Shown: positions 9,350-18,899 of the stretch, piece after piece | Layout: every line of letters starts with the position of its first letter | Numbering within the stretch: the first letter of the stretch is position 1 | Assembly (NCBI RefSeq): GCF_900172225.1 | Contig: NZ_FWFO01000005.1 | Span: forward strand, 124,001-188,000 | Direction of reading: 5' to 3' | Length of the DNA: 64,000 bases | Origin: Falsiruegeria litorea R37 | Lineage (GTDB): Bacteria > Pseudomonadota > Alphaproteobacteria > Rhodobacterales > Rhodobacteraceae | Position numbers and translations under genes: made by a program | Notes under the pieces: generated by a model | What the model saw: the letters and a program-made list of their open reading frames with translations, nothing else | What the model was told of the DNA's origin: nothing | The model's database searches: none

Positions 9350-9862
9350 TTATTCTGCCGCTTCTGACCGCTTGGGCAGCACCCAGTCGGGGCGCGCAAA
9401 GTGGCAGGTATAGCCGTTAGGAATGCGCTCCAGGTAGTCCTGATGCTCGGGCTCGGCATCCCAGAAATCGCCCACCGGCTCGACCTCGGTCACGACTTTG
9501 CCGGGCCATAGGCCGCTGGCGTTCACGTCAGCGATGGTGTCCAGCGCGGTCGCCTTCTGTGCCTCATCCACATAATAGATCGCTGACCGATAGCTCATAC
9601 CCATATCGTTGCCTTGACGGTTCACCGTGGTCGGGTCGTGGATCTGGAAAAAGAATTCCAGCAGCTTGCGATAGCTGATCTGCGCAGGATCAAAAAAGAT
9701 CTCGATCCCCTCGGCATGGGTGCCATGGTTGCGATATGTGGCGTTGGGAACGTCCCCGCCGGTATAACCCACGCGGGTCCCCGAGACGCCGGGCATTTTG
9801 CGGATCAGGTCCTGCATGCCCCAGAAACAGCCACCTGCCAGAACGGCGCGTTCAGTGCTCAT
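9350..9862 (-). CDS. msrA: Peptide methionine (S)-S-oxide reductase MsrA
   Basis: The 170-residue protein carries the MsrA active site GCFWG with the catalytic Cys at about residue 12. The rest of the family pattern follows: [41 protein letters not shown] and [10 protein letters not shown]. It repairs the S epimer of methionine sulfoxide in the cytoplasm. Its ATG overlaps the msrB TGA, so the pair forms one unit that handles both sulfoxide epimers. A glutathione peroxidase gene diverges from the other side of msrB. Confidence 0.96.
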   Translation of the reverse strand: MSTERAVLAGGCFWGMQDLIRKMPGVSGTRVGYTGGDVPNATYRNHGTHAEGIEIFFDPAQISYRKLLEFFFQIHDPTTVNRQGNDMGMSYRSAIYYVDEAQKATALDTIADVNASGLWPGKVVTEVEPVGDFWDAEPEHQDYLERIPNGYTCHFARPDWVLPKRSEAAE

Positions 9863-10308
9863 GCGATATCCTCCACTTGATTGATGTAGTCGCCATAGCC
9901 TTCGGCCTCCATGTCGTTGCGATGCACGAAACGGAGCGAGGCAGAATTGATGCAATACCGCAGCCCGCCGCGGTCCATCGGGCCGTCGGGAAAGACATGG
10001 CCCAGATGGCTGTCGCCATGGGTCGAGCGCACCTCGGTCCGGATCATGCCCAGGGTGCGGTCTTCGAGTTCCTGCACGTGGGCTGGTTCGATAGGCTTGG
10101 TAAAGCTGGGCCAGCCACAACCGGATTCGTATTTGTCGGACGAGGCAAATAGCGGCTCACCCGACACGATGTCCACATAGATGCCCGGTTCCTTGTTGTG
10201 CAACAGTTTGCCGGTTCCGGGGCGTTCTGTGCCGCTGTTTTGGGTCACATAGAACTCTTCCTGCGACAGGGCGGCGATGGCCTGAGGGTCTTTGGTGTAA
10301 TTGGTCAT
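9859..10308 (-). CDS. msrB: Peptide methionine (R)-S-oxide reductase MsrB
   Basis: This 149-residue protein has the MsrB signatures [19 protein letters not shown] and [14 protein letters not shown], the last carrying the catalytic Cys. The two CxxC zinc-binding pairs found in many MsrB proteins are not seen, so it is probably the zinc-free form. It reduces the R epimer of methionine sulfoxide. The ATG at 10308 is preceded by a strong CGGAGG site, which favours it over the ORF start at 10362. Confidence 0.95.
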   Translation of the reverse strand: MTNYTKDPQAIAALSQEEFYVTQNSGTERPGTGKLLHNKEPGIYVDIVSGEPLFASSDKYESGCGWPSFTKPIEPAHVQELEDRTLGMIRTEVRSTHGDSHLGHVFPDGPMDRGGLRYCINSASLRFVHRNDMEAEGYGDYINQVEDIA

Positions 10309-10446
10309 GCAACCTCCGGTTCTGATTTGAACACGTATGTGGGGTCGTGGAATGAAAAGCAAAGATTTGTTTCATTCAGATAGCAGCAACGTGCAATTCA
10401 TCCAATCAGCTTCGGTGGACGTATGAATCGCAACAGGAGGTTCAAA

Positions 10447-10968
10447 ATGATCAGACTTGGTATTCTAGGCCTGCTGCTGCTTATCGGCCACATGGTTCAT
10501 GCAGGTCCGGTTCGCGGTGTGTTTGATTCGATCGACGGGGGCCAACTCTCCATGAAAGAGTGGCAGGGTCGGCCCGTGTTGGTGGTGAACACTGCGTCTC
10601 AATGCGCCTACACGGACCAATATGTCGGCCTTCAAAAGCTCTATGATCGCTACCGTGATCGTGGCCTAATCGTGCTGGCAGTGCCGTCTGACGACTTCAA
10701 TCAAGAGTTGGATACCAGCGAGGATGTAAAGCAGTTCTGCGAAGTGAACTATGGTCTGGATGTGCCGATGACCGACATCAAATCGGTTCGCGGTTCATCG
10801 GCACATCCCTTCTATCGTCAGGTCAAAGAGGACACGGGATTTGAGCCGCGATGGAACTTTAACAAGGTTCTGGTTGCGCCTGATGGCTCTGTGGCGGCAA
10901 CCTTTGGATCGGCGACCCGTCCCGACTCGGGCAAGATCGTCAGCGCCATCGAAGAGCTTCTGAATTAG
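10447..10968 (+). CDS. Exported glutathione peroxidase-family protein
   Basis: A 173-residue thioredoxin-fold peroxidase with an N-terminal signal peptide (MIRLGILGLLLLIGHMVHAG), so it probably acts in the periplasm. The peroxidatic Cys lies at about residue 53 in NTASQCAYTDQY, and the Trp/Asn motif is in RWNFNKVLV. The usual PCNQF segment is here PSDDF, so the tetrad Gln is replaced by Asp and the common second Cys is missing. It likely reduces hydroperoxides with a thiol partner. A strong AGGAGG precedes the ATG at 10447. Context with msrAB suggests oxidative-stress repair. Confidence 0.88.
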   Translation: MIRLGILGLLLLIGHMVHAGPVRGVFDSIDGGQLSMKEWQGRPVLVVNTASQCAYTDQYVGLQKLYDRYRDRGLIVLAVPSDDFNQELDTSEDVKQFCEVNYGLDVPMTDIKSVRGSSAHPFYRQVKEDTGFEPRWNFNKVLVAPDGSVAATFGSATRPDSGKIVSAIEELLN

Positions 10969-11843
10969 ATAGGTTTTGGGGCCGGTTGGCGGGCCAGCTG
11001 TACCGCGAGAATGCCAAGCGTGGTGATCACAACACCGAGACCGTCAAGCACCCCAAGGCTTTCGCCCAATAGTGCGGCCGCCACGGCAACGCCGAACGCA
11101 GGGTTGAGGAAGTGAAAGGTCGAGGCCCGGATTGCACCGATCCGATCCAGCAGCAGGAACCAGATCAACGTCGCAGCCAGCCCGGGGATCAAGGTGGTGT
11201 AGGCAAAGGCCAAAAGGAACGGCATGGTCGGATTGATATAGATGTTTTCGAACACCGGGGCTGCCACGAAAAGAACCGCCGACCCAACCAGCATCTGCAA
11301 CCCCACAACCATCATGAAATTGCCGCCCGACGTGGCGCCGCGCACAGACAGTGTGGCAAAGGTCAGTGCCAGGGCACCCAATCCACATAGCATCAGTCCA
11401 AACAGGTCGATGCCACCAGATATCCGCGCACCCATGATCAACGCGACACCGCCAAATCCCATGAGCAAGCCAATCAGGCCAAGGGGTCGCAAGCGCTCAC
11501 CAAAAATCAGCCAGTTCGCCAGTGCCACCATCAGCGGCATGGTCGAGGCGATGATGGCCGCGACCGAAGCCTCGATCGTTTGCATCGCATAGAAATTCAG
11601 ACCCAAATACAGCGCATTCTGGCAAATCCCGAACATGATCGTTGCAAACAGCTGCGGACGCGTCAGCCGCCAGCTTTGTCCCATGATCCGTGCGATAAGC
11701 ACGCCCAACAGGCCAGAAATCAGAAACCGCAAGGCCAGCGAAAAGAGCGGGGAGGCATCGGCAACGATGATCCGTGCTGATGTAAAAGCCGATGACCACA
11801 TGAATGCAAAGGCCAGCCCCATGATGATGGCGCGCATGTCCAT
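10965..11843 (-). CDS. EamA/DMT-superfamily transporter
   Basis: About 292 residues with ten predicted membrane helices in two EamA repeats (for example AFMWSSAFTSARIIVADASPL and the second repeat ending ESLGVLDGLGVVITTLGI). It is an inner-membrane drug/metabolite exporter of unknown substrate. Its stop overlaps the convergent peroxidase stop by 4 bases. Start choice is uncertain between ATG 11864, 11843 and 11837. I prefer 11843 because AGAGGG lies at a workable distance upstream. Confidence 0.85.
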   Translation of the reverse strand: MDMRAIIMGLAFAFMWSSAFTSARIIVADASPLFSLALRFLISGLLGVLIARIMGQSWRLTRPQLFATIMFGICQNALYLGLNFYAMQTIEASVAAIIASTMPLMVALANWLIFGERLRPLGLIGLLMGFGGVALIMGARISGGIDLFGLMLCGLGALALTFATLSVRGATSGGNFMMVVGLQMLVGSAVLFVAAPVFENIYINPTMPFLLAFAYTTLIPGLAATLIWFLLLDRIGAIRASTFHFLNPAFGVAVAAALLGESLGVLDGLGVVITTLGILAVQLARQPAPKPI

Positions 11844-11948
11844 GATGCTGTCCCTCTTCCTCATGCAGCGAGAGGACAGTTCATCAAATCACACAGGCAT
11901 GCAAGGGCGTTAGTATGTGTTGATACAATAGAGCGGACGTTGCACGAA

Positions 11949-11976
11949 GATGCCCCGAATGAAACGATGGGGCATC
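11949..11976 (-). terminator. Possible terminator after the DUF1826 gene
   Basis: GATGCCCC (11949-11956) pairs perfectly with GGGGCATC (11969-11976) just past the DUF1826 stop on the reverse strand. The following T tract is poor, so termination may be weak. Confidence 0.4.
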
Positions 11977-11986
11977 CTCCTAGCCA

Positions 11987-12640
11987 TCAATGCATATATT
12001 GGTGATCGGGTTCACTTTCCGGTTCCTCGATCGGATCGAGAACAAGCACCAGACGCGTTTCCCCGGTCCCTTCGATCGGTGGAGAGCGGTGGACAAGGCG
12101 TGATTTCGATTGATCGGGCCAAAGCGTTCCGCGCAGCAGGACCGGCGCGCCAGTTGACGCGGTGAAAATGTGATCCGGCTCGTCCGCGTCCCGCAGGATC
12201 CCGTATTGCGTGCCAGTTCCGCGATAGGTGCAGACCAACCGGGCCGTGACGGCGTCGATGTGGAACCGTCGGCAGGCGTTTGTCGTCACAACATCAAGAC
12301 GGAGACGCAGCCAATTCGCGCCCATGAGATTGGCAAAAACATCTGCCATCGCCGCCACATCATCAACCAGCAGATCGCATTCAGCGCAGTCCGGGGTGCC
12401 GGAAACCTCACACACCTTGCGCATTGCATCGCGTACCGCATGTGGACGCAGAATGACCCTGGTCTTGGGCAATTGCTCGGGGTCAAGCGTGCTGATCCAA
12501 GATTGAAACTGCGACGTCGGTTTGCGCTGCCAGATCACGCCAGCAATGTTGGGTTTTCTCAGCTCGACCAGACCCTCGGGCGTTTCCGTCACGCCAACGC
12601 GGGATGCGATGTCAGTTTCGATTGCGCGGATGACATTCAT
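11987..12640 (-). CDS. DUF1826 protein, probable zinc-homeostasis partner
   Basis: A 217-residue protein with family features including [48 protein letters not shown] and a C-terminal DPDHQYMH-like end. Biochemical function is not established. Its ATG overlaps the stop of the upstream COG0523 GTPase gene by 4 bases. DUF1826 genes are often next to such GTPases in proteobacteria. By context it belongs to the same zinc-starvation unit, behind the Zur-like palindrome at 13919. Confidence 0.82.
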   Translation of the reverse strand: MNVIRAIETDIASRVGVTETPEGLVELRKPNIAGVIWQRKPTSQFQSWISTLDPEQLPKTRVILRPHAVRDAMRKVCEVSGTPDCAECDLLVDDVAAMADVFANLMGANWLRLRLDVVTTNACRRFHIDAVTARLVCTYRGTGTQYGILRDADEPDHIFTASTGAPVLLRGTLWPDQSKSRLVHRSPPIEGTGETRLVLVLDPIEEPESEPDHQYMH

Positions 12641-13851
12641 GCTGCGGCCTCGGCTCGGCGCCAGATCGGGAAGGGATCTGGCAGATCGGGAAGGTCATGA
12701 GGCCCGGTCGTGGCGATGGTGGGCAACAGGGCCCCGTCGAGCTTGGCCTTGAGTGCGGGCCAGTTGATACCGCTGCCGATGAAAACGATCTCTTGGCGGC
12801 GATCCCCCCAAGGTTCCTGCCAATGTTCCTGCATGTAAGCACGCGCGCTTTCATGGTCGGGGCGTCGGTCTTCGGGAACGGTGGCCCACCAGGTGCCAAG
12901 CGGTTGGATCGACGACAAGGCGCCGGCCAGCGAGAATTCAGCGACCCAATCGGGGCGGGTCGCGATCCAGAAATGGCCCTTGGCGCGGATTACACCGGGC
13001 AGGTTACCATTCAGCACCTCAAGGATCTTTTCTGGGATGAAAGGTTGGCGTGCCCGGTAGACAAAGCTGGTGACGCCGTATTCTTCGGTTTCGGGGACGT
13101 GATCGGCAAAACCGTAAAGCTCCTTTGCCCACATCGGATGTTCATGCGCCTTTTCGAAATCGAACAGGCCAGTGTCCAGAATTTCACCTGCAGGCACGTC
13201 TGACTGGTTCGTTTCGATGATCCTTGCATCCGCGTTGAGGCTGCGGATGATCTTGCGGGCGGCGTCCACTCGCTCAGGTCCTGCATCTGCAACCTTGTTC
13301 AGGATCACGACATCAGCGAATTCTATCTGGTCGGTGAGAAGGTGAACCAGCGTTCGTTCGTCTTCTTCGCCCATGGTCTCACCACGGTCGCTCAGGAAAT
13401 CGTGGCTGGAGTAATCTTCGAGCAGGTTCACGGCATCAACCACTGTCACCATCGTGTCCAGACGCGAGACGTCGGACAGGCTCTGGCCAAACTCGTCACG
13501 GAAGTCAAAGGTGGCGGCGACGGGCAGGGGTTCTGAAATGCCGGTAGATTCAATCAGAAGATAGTCGAAACGCCCTTCGCCAGCGAGGCGTCGCACCTCG
13601 TCCAGCAGATCATCGCGCAGGGTGCAGCAGATACAACCGTTCGACATCTCGACCAGCGTTTCATCGGTTCGCGAGAGCTCAGCGTCTGCGCGCACCAGAT
13701 CGGCGTCGATGTTCACCTCGGACATGTCGTTGACAATCACGGCAACCCTGCGCCCGTCGCGATTGTTCAAAACCCGGTTCAACAGGGTTGTTTTGCCTGC
13801 GCCCAGAAAGCCGGACAGGACGGTTACGGGAAGGCGGTCACCGGTCATCAA
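12637..13851 (-). CDS. COG0523/CobW-family GTPase, probable zinc metallochaperone
   Basis: This 404-residue protein has the G3E GTPase Walker A ([11 protein letters not shown], about residues 14-24), the metal-binding CxCC motif ([12 protein letters not shown], about 72-83), ESTGISEP and NKVD-like VILNKVAD. A CobW C-terminal domain follows. Such proteins deliver metal, often zinc under zinc limitation, to client enzymes in the cytoplasm. The palindrome ATGTTATAACAT lies 68 bases upstream of the start, and the DUF1826 gene overlaps its end. A role in zinc starvation is therefore likely. Other metals remain possible. Confidence 0.88.
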   Translation of the reverse strand: MMTGDRLPVTVLSGFLGAGKTTLLNRVLNNRDGRRVAVIVNDMSEVNIDADLVRADAELSRTDETLVEMSNGCICCTLRDDLLDEVRRLAGEGRFDYLLIESTGISEPLPVAATFDFRDEFGQSLSDVSRLDTMVTVVDAVNLLEDYSSHDFLSDRGETMGEEDERTLVHLLTDQIEFADVVILNKVADAGPERVDAARKIIRSLNADARIIETNQSDVPAGEILDTGLFDFEKAHEHPMWAKELYGFADHVPETEEYGVTSFVYRARQPFIPEKILEVLNGNLPGVIRAKGHFWIATRPDWVAEFSLAGALSSIQPLGTWWATVPEDRRPDHESARAYMQEHWQEPWGDRRQEIVFIGSGINWPALKAKLDGALLPTIATTGPHDLPDLPDPFPIWRRAEAAA

Positions 13852-13918
13852 AAGTGGTCCTCTCTGTCGAGTGTCTGGCGCGGGGAGAAGCGCCAGATCT
13901 GCTTACGATTGATACTGC

Positions 13919-13932
13919 TATGTTATAACATA
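13919..13932. promoter_or_regulatory. Zur-like operator palindrome
   Basis: TATGTTATAACATA is a perfect 14-base palindrome in the promoter region of the COG0523 GTPase gene. Alphaproteobacterial Zur sites have a similar TGTTATAACA core. Its position suggests zinc-dependent repression of the GTPase-DUF1826 operon. Confidence 0.65.
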
Positions 13933-13994
13933 ACTGAAAGCAACCCTGTCAAACCCTGAGGAGTGATCGGCGGAACCGCCTGGTGGGTCGAAGC

Positions 13995-14023
13995 AAAGAA
14001 AAAGGGCCGCCAATCGGCGACCC
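13995..14023 (-). terminator. Rho-independent terminator of the HU gene
   Basis: On the reverse strand, a GGGTCGCC/GGCGGCCC stem with a four-base loop (one G-T pair) is followed by TTTTTCTTT. It begins 27 bases after the HU stop codon. Confidence 0.8.
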
Positions 14024-14050
14024 CAATCCGTTCAGATCAAGAGGATCCGA

Positions 14051-14338
14051 TCAGCCGTTCACGCTGTCTTTCAGCGCTTTGGCGATGGTCATTTTCACGA
14101 CCTTGTCGGCTTCTTTCTTGAACTGCTCGCCAGTGGCAGGGTTGCGCACCATACGCTCGGGGCGCTCACGGCAATAGATCTTGCCCACGCCCGGCAGGGT
14201 CACGGCGCCACCGCCGGAAACTTCGCGGGTGATCAGGCCGGTGATGGCGTCGAGTGCTGCGCCAGCGGCTTTTTTATCTGTACCCATTTCCTCGGCCAGT
14301 GCTGCGACGAGCTGAGTTTTGGTCATAGGCTTTGCCAT
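14051..14338 (-). CDS. hup: HU-family DNA-binding protein
   Basis: This 95-residue protein has the HU/IHF fold: the N-terminal helices (MTKTQLVAALAEEMGTDKKAAGAALDAI), the beta arm region (GGAVTLPGVGKIYCRERPERMVRNPATGE) and a C-terminal helix. The arm carries RNPATG, the DNA-intercalating region of HU. It compacts and bends DNA in the nucleoid. It is monocistronic with its own terminator. HU is favoured over IHF by the arm sequence. Confidence 0.93.
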   Translation of the reverse strand: MAKPMTKTQLVAALAEEMGTDKKAAGAALDAITGLITREVSGGGAVTLPGVGKIYCRERPERMVRNPATGEQFKKEADKVVKMTIAKALKDSVNG

Positions 14339-14469
14339 TTCTTGGTCTCCTTACTGTGCCCGATCAGTTGGGCCTCATCGCGTAACTCTAACTGGATATT
14401 GTGAGGTAACACAACGAATAGTAGCACCGAAAACCAGGAAAATATGGGGTTTTCGGCGGTTTTTTGCGC

Positions 14470-15933
14470 TCAGAGGAAGGCTGTTTCGTCAAACGAGCGC
14501 AATTTCCGGCTGTGTAGACGCTCCAGAGGCATCCCGCGCAGCGCCTCCATCGCGCGAATTCCGATGGCCAGATGACGGCTGACCTGGGTTGTATAGAACT
14601 CGGACGCCATGCCTGGCAACTTTAACTCACCATGCAACGGCTTGTCCGAGACGCACAGCAACGTGCCATAGGGAACACGGAACCTGTAGCCGTTGGCGGC
14701 GATGGTGGCGCTTTCCATATCCAGCGCAATGGCACGCGACTGACTGAGGCGCTGCACGGGGCCGGACTGATCGCGCAGCTCCCAATTGCGGTTGTCGATG
14801 GTGGCAACCGTGCCGGTGCGCATCACCCGCTTCAGGTCGTATCCGGCGAGCTCCGTCACCTCGGCCACGGCCTGTTCCAGCGCGATCTGGATCTCGGCCA
14901 GGGCCGGGATCGGAACCCAGACGGGTAGATCATCATCCAGCACGTGATCTTCGCGCAGGTACGCATGTGCCAAAACGAAATCCCCAAGCGCCTGGGTGTT
15001 TCGCAAGCCGGCGCAATGACCAACCATCAGCCAGGCGTGCGGACGCAGCACAGCAATGTGGTCTGTCGCGGTCTTGGCGTTTGATGGCCCCACGCCGATG
15101 TTGACCAGAGTGATCCCAGACCCATCCTTCCGTTTAAGGTGATAGGTCGGCATCTGAGGCAGCTTGGCAGGCGCTTCGATAGGTGTCTCGGCGTCCGTAA
15201 TCTCTACATTTCCTGTGCTGACAAAGCTGGTGTAACCGCTGTTCGAATCGGCCAGCTGGGTGCGGGCGTAGGCTTCGAACTCGGAAACGTAGAATTGATA
15301 GTTTGTAAACAGAACATGGTTCTGAAAGTGGCCTGGGTCGGTCGCTGTATAGTGGGACAGACGCGCCAGCGAATAATCGATGCGTTGTGCAGTGAACAAT
15401 GCCAGTGGACCGGTGCCATTGCTGGGCACATGGGTGCCATTCACGATGTCATCGTTTGTGGTGCTCAGATCCGGCACGTCGAACACATCACGCAAGGTAA
15501 AGCCCGCTGCGCCTTCTTGCGGCACTGTAAGCCCTGGATTGGCTGCCACGGCGAAATGCACGGGGATGGGCGTGTCCGACGGGCCAATGGTGACGGGCTG
15601 CCCGTGGTTCTTGATCAACAAAGCGATCTGCTGTGTCAGATAGGACCGAAATAGCCGCGGCTGCGTGATGGTCGTGGCATGGGTGCCCGGATTGGTCACA
15701 TGTCCATAGCTCAGTCGGCTATCAACCTGGGCGTAGCTGGTCGTCTTGATCCGAACCTCGGGGTAGAACGCGCGCACATGACGCTCTGGGGCGCCTTCGA
15801 CCATCGCTTCGGAAAACCGCTGACACAGAAAGGCCGTCGCCTGATCATACAGTTCGATCAGCCGCTTTACGGCTTGCTCCGGGTCGGTGAAGCTTTCTGA
15901 CTCAAGGGTCTCAGGGGTGGCGTATTCCGTCAT
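14470..15933 (-). CDS. amn: AMP nucleosidase
   Basis: The 487-residue protein matches Amn in length and motifs. Its N-terminal domain has FYPEVRIKTTSYAQVDSRLSYG. Its C-terminal nucleoside-phosphorylase-like domain has LVNIGVGPSNAKTATDHIAVLRP and ALDMESATIAANGYRFRVPYGT. It hydrolyses AMP to adenine and ribose 5-phosphate in the cytoplasm. Its ATG overlaps the stop of the adenine deaminase gene, which takes the adenine on to hypoxanthine, so the pair forms a purine salvage or adenylate-control unit. Confidence 0.95.
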   Translation of the reverse strand: MTEYATPETLESESFTDPEQAVKRLIELYDQATAFLCQRFSEAMVEGAPERHVRAFYPEVRIKTTSYAQVDSRLSYGHVTNPGTHATTITQPRLFRSYLTQQIALLIKNHGQPVTIGPSDTPIPVHFAVAANPGLTVPQEGAAGFTLRDVFDVPDLSTTNDDIVNGTHVPSNGTGPLALFTAQRIDYSLARLSHYTATDPGHFQNHVLFTNYQFYVSEFEAYARTQLADSNSGYTSFVSTGNVEITDAETPIEAPAKLPQMPTYHLKRKDGSGITLVNIGVGPSNAKTATDHIAVLRPHAWLMVGHCAGLRNTQALGDFVLAHAYLREDHVLDDDLPVWVPIPALAEIQIALEQAVAEVTELAGYDLKRVMRTGTVATIDNRNWELRDQSGPVQRLSQSRAIALDMESATIAANGYRFRVPYGTLLCVSDKPLHGELKLPGMASEFYTTQVSRHLAIGIRAMEALRGMPLERLHSRKLRSFDETAFL

Positions 15934-17732
15934 TCAAGTGGGTCCAGTAGGTCAATTTTTTCAAAGGTGCGCACGTCGATCAGGCCCAGGTCCGAAATTC
16001 GCAATTCCGGGATCACCACCAGAGCCAGCAAAGAGTGCTGCATGTAAGCGTTGTTCAGGTCACATCCGCAAGATTGCATCGCGGCGACCATCTGCTCGGC
16101 TTTCGCGGCGACGTCCGTGGCGGGGCTGTCGGACATGAGCCCGGCAATGGGCAGTTCCACCAGCGCCAGCTCTTCGCCGTCTCGCCAGATGGTGATACCG
16201 CCGCCAACCTCGGCCAGCCGGTTGGCGGCCAAGGCCATCTGCGCCCGGTCCGTGCCAACGACGATCATGTGATGGCTGTCGTGCGCCACGGTCGAGGCCA
16301 TGGCCATGCGCCCCTGATAGCCAAAGCCTGAAACAAAGGCGTTGGTCACGCCGCCTGTGGCCCGATGCCTTTCAACAAGTGCGATCTGGCAGGTCTCTCC
16401 ATCACCTTCGACCAGCCCCTCACGCACCGGAAGATCAGCCTTGAGCGCCTTTGTCGGTGCCTGATTTTCCACAACGCCAATGACATTGGCACGGACGGAA
16501 TTTGCGCCTTCGGGGGCTTTGATCTCAAAATCGACCGCGCCTAGTTCATGACCCAAATGCACCGTGCCGCGCGCAGAGTCCGGCCAGTCGAAATGCGGGC
16601 AATCCACCGTAATAGAGCCGTTTTCAGCAACGATCTGCCCGCGTGCGATCACGGTTTCTATCGGCAGGTCGGTCAGGCTGGAGGTCAAGATAACGTCCGC
16701 CCGACGCCCCGGTGTGATCGAGCCAATCTCACGCTCCAATCCAAAGTGAGTGGCGGTGTTGATCGTCGCCATTTGCAACGCGATCAATGGATCACAGCCG
16801 CAGGCAATCGCGTGCCGCACCACCCGGTTCATATGACCGTCATTGACCAACGTGCCGGAATGGCAGTCATCGGTACACAGGATGAAGTTGCGCGGATCAA
16901 GCCCCTTTTCTGTCACGGCCGTGATCTGGCTTTCGACGTCATACCAGGCGGACCCCAGCCGCATCATCGACCGCATCCCCTGACGGACACGAGCGATGGC
17001 GTCCGCTTCACAGGTTCCTTCGTGATCATCCGCCGGTCCACCCGCAACATAAGCCGCAAAAGCAGGGCCCAGATCAGGCGAGGCATAGTGCCCGCCCACG
17101 GTCTTGCCTGCGGTTTGCGTCGCCGCAATTTCGGCCAGCATCTTGGGGTCGGCATTGGACACACCGGGAAAGTTCATCATCTCGCCCAACCCGATGATGC
17201 CGGGCCAGGTCATCGCCTCGGCCACATCTTCGGGGCTGATTTCATAGCCGGTGGTTTCCAAGCCCGGCGCAGACGGCGCACAAGAGGGCATTTGGGTAAA
17301 GATGTTGACCGGCTGCATCAGCGCCTCGTCATGCATCATGCGCACGCCGTCCAGGCCGAGAACATTGGCGATCTCATGCGGGTCGGTGAACATCGAGGTG
17401 GTGCCGTGAGGGATCACGGCACGGGCGAACTCGGCGGGCGTCAGCATGCCGCTTTCGATGTGCATGTGCCCGTCGCACAGGCCGGGGATCATGTAACGGT
17501 CGTTGGCCTCGATGATTTGCGTATCGGGGCCGGTGCAATGGCTGGCGTCGGGGCCGACAAAGGCGATGCGCCCGGCAGCGATGGCGACCGAATGATCGGG
17601 TAGAGTTTCGCGGGTGTGCACATTGACCCAGATACCACCGGTGATGACGGTGTCAGCGGCCTCGCGCCCGGCGGCGACGGCGATCAAACGGGGGGCCACT
17701 GCGGGCCAGCTGGGGAAAGTTGTCTGTTCCAT
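15930..17732 (-). CDS. ade: Adenine deaminase
   Basis: This 600-residue amidohydrolase has the Ade pattern. DGHMHIESGMLTP provides the HxH metal site, TSMFTDPHEIANVLG follows, and later come DDHEGTCEADAI, CTDDCHSGTLVNDGHMN and the C-terminal GGGI region. It converts adenine to hypoxanthine and ammonia using a di-metal centre. It is the first gene of an ade-amn operon with a 4-base overlap. The divergent arsC-like gene starts 88 bases away. Confidence 0.95.
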   Translation of the reverse strand: MEQTTFPSWPAVAPRLIAVAAGREAADTVITGGIWVNVHTRETLPDHSVAIAAGRIAFVGPDASHCTGPDTQIIEANDRYMIPGLCDGHMHIESGMLTPAEFARAVIPHGTTSMFTDPHEIANVLGLDGVRMMHDEALMQPVNIFTQMPSCAPSAPGLETTGYEISPEDVAEAMTWPGIIGLGEMMNFPGVSNADPKMLAEIAATQTAGKTVGGHYASPDLGPAFAAYVAGGPADDHEGTCEADAIARVRQGMRSMMRLGSAWYDVESQITAVTEKGLDPRNFILCTDDCHSGTLVNDGHMNRVVRHAIACGCDPLIALQMATINTATHFGLEREIGSITPGRRADVILTSSLTDLPIETVIARGQIVAENGSITVDCPHFDWPDSARGTVHLGHELGAVDFEIKAPEGANSVRANVIGVVENQAPTKALKADLPVREGLVEGDGETCQIALVERHRATGGVTNAFVSGFGYQGRMAMASTVAHDSHHMIVVGTDRAQMALAANRLAEVGGGITIWRDGEELALVELPIAGLMSDSPATDVAAKAEQMVAAMQSCGCDLNNAYMQHSLLALVVIPELRISDLGLIDVRTFEKIDLLDPLE

Positions 17733-17820
17733 GGTTCAACTTTCCCGAATGTTAGCGCCTGTGCAACCCCTCCCGTCGCGGTATCATGAAAGGGTTACAT
17801 CTGGTCGGGTATAGGGTCCC

Positions 17821-18246
17821 ATGGAAATCGTCATTCATCACAACCCCGCCTGCGGCACCTCGCGCAATGTGCTGCAAATCATCCGCGACGCTGGCTATGA
17901 TCCGGTCGTGGTCGAGTATCTGGACACCGGCTGGACCCGCCCACAACTGCAGGCGTTATTTGCCGCCGCTGGCATCACGCCGCGCCAGGCCCTGCGCACG
18001 AGCAAATCCCCGACCGAAGAGCTTGGGTTGCTCGATCCGTCCGTCTCGGACGCCGCACTGCTTGATGCGATGTTGGAGCATCCGGTTCTGGTGAACCGCC
18101 CCATCGTGGCCTGCGCCAACGGGGTAAAGCTCTGCCGCCCGTCTGGTGCAATCCTGGATCTGCTGGACAATTGGCCGCCCGCGCCTTGGGCCAAGGAAGA
18201 TGGCGCGCTGCTGATCGACGAATTGGGGCACCGGCTGCCGGAATAA
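17821..18246 (+). CDS. arsC: ArsC-like glutaredoxin-type arsenate reductase
   Basis: A 141-residue protein with the plasmid R773-type ArsC active site HHNPACGTSRNVLQ (Cys at residue 11, HX3CX3R). LVNRPIVACANGVKLCRPSG supplies the second arginine region. It would reduce arsenate to arsenite with glutathione and glutaredoxin. No arsenite exporter or ArsR lies nearby, so it may have a more general redox role. The assignment to the ArsC family is firm, and in vivo arsenate activity is inferred. Confidence 0.9.
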   Translation: MEIVIHHNPACGTSRNVLQIIRDAGYDPVVVEYLDTGWTRPQLQALFAAAGITPRQALRTSKSPTEELGLLDPSVSDAALLDAMLEHPVLVNRPIVACANGVKLCRPSGAILDLLDNWPPAPWAKEDGALLIDELGHRLPE

Positions 18247-18324
18247 GCCGCAATCCGGTTGGAAATCTCCTTGTGAGTTGACGCTCTTTTCGCTCTCATC
18301 GAGGGGCAGAAGGGGAGGCATGTC

Positions 18325-18747
18325 ATGGACTATGAAACGGTGGATGCTGATGCATTCGGTCGGTCGCTCAAAGGGATCGGGCTGAACCTGTTGGTGCGGG
18401 ATGTGCAGGCGAAATGCGCCTTTCTAGCGGAGGTGTTCGGGATGCGCAGCCATCAGGTGACAGCGGATTTTGCCATCGTGACCTACGGCGACCAGGTATT
18501 TCAGCTGCATAGCGACGGCACCTATCACGCGAACCCGTTGCTGAATCTTTTGCCGGAAAATCCACCGCGCGGGGCAGGAATGGAAATTCGCCTTTATGAC
18601 AGCGACCCGGATGAGGCCGTGCAACGGGCCGAGGCTTTTGGGTCCACGGTTTTGCAAGTTGCGACAGACAAACCACATGGGCTGCGCGAAGCGTATATCC
18701 TTTGCGCTGATGGGTACGCTTGGGTTCCAAGCAGACCCAAAAGTTAG
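18325..18747 (+). CDS. VOC (glyoxalase-fold) family protein
   Basis: This 140-residue protein has a single vicinal-oxygen-chelate domain: LKGIGLNLLVRDVQAKCAFLAEVFGM at the start, FQLHSDGTYHAN in the middle, and a second betaalphabeta unit, EIRLYDSDPDEAVQRAEAFGS, through PHGLREAYILCADGYAWVP. Metal ligands and substrate cannot be assigned. It could be a dioxygenase-like, resistance or lyase member. It starts 78 bases after arsC and ends just before the structured repeat at 18767. Confidence 0.8.
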   Translation: MDYETVDADAFGRSLKGIGLNLLVRDVQAKCAFLAEVFGMRSHQVTADFAIVTYGDQVFQLHSDGTYHANPLLNLLPENPPRGAGMEIRLYDSDPDEAVQRAEAFGSTVLQVATDKPHGLREAYILCADGYAWVPSRPKS

Positions 18748-18766
18748 TTTGAACAATTGCCAAGTG

Positions 18767-18890
18767 GCGCGACCTTGCGGTCACGCGTCCTGCGAACGGC
18801 AGGGGGCCGGGCAGGCGCGGGCAAAGCACGCGCCTGCCCGGCCCAACGGGAGGAGGTGTTCCGTCAGGAACATCGACGACGGGCGGGAGG
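18767..18890. repeat. Structured intergenic repeat, copy 1
   Basis: A 124-base element lying between convergent genes and matched by 25882-26007 in the same orientation. It folds into consecutive hairpins: ACC/GGT around TTGC, CCTGC/GCAGG, a central 14-base-pair stem (18806-18819 with 18829-18842) that closes on AAA, and TGTTCC/GGAACA around GTCA (18857-18872). It ends with GACGACGGGCGGGAGG. The stem arms differ from copy 2 but still pair, which points to selection for structure. Confidence 0.85.
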
Positions 18891-18899
18891 GCTTGTGGA

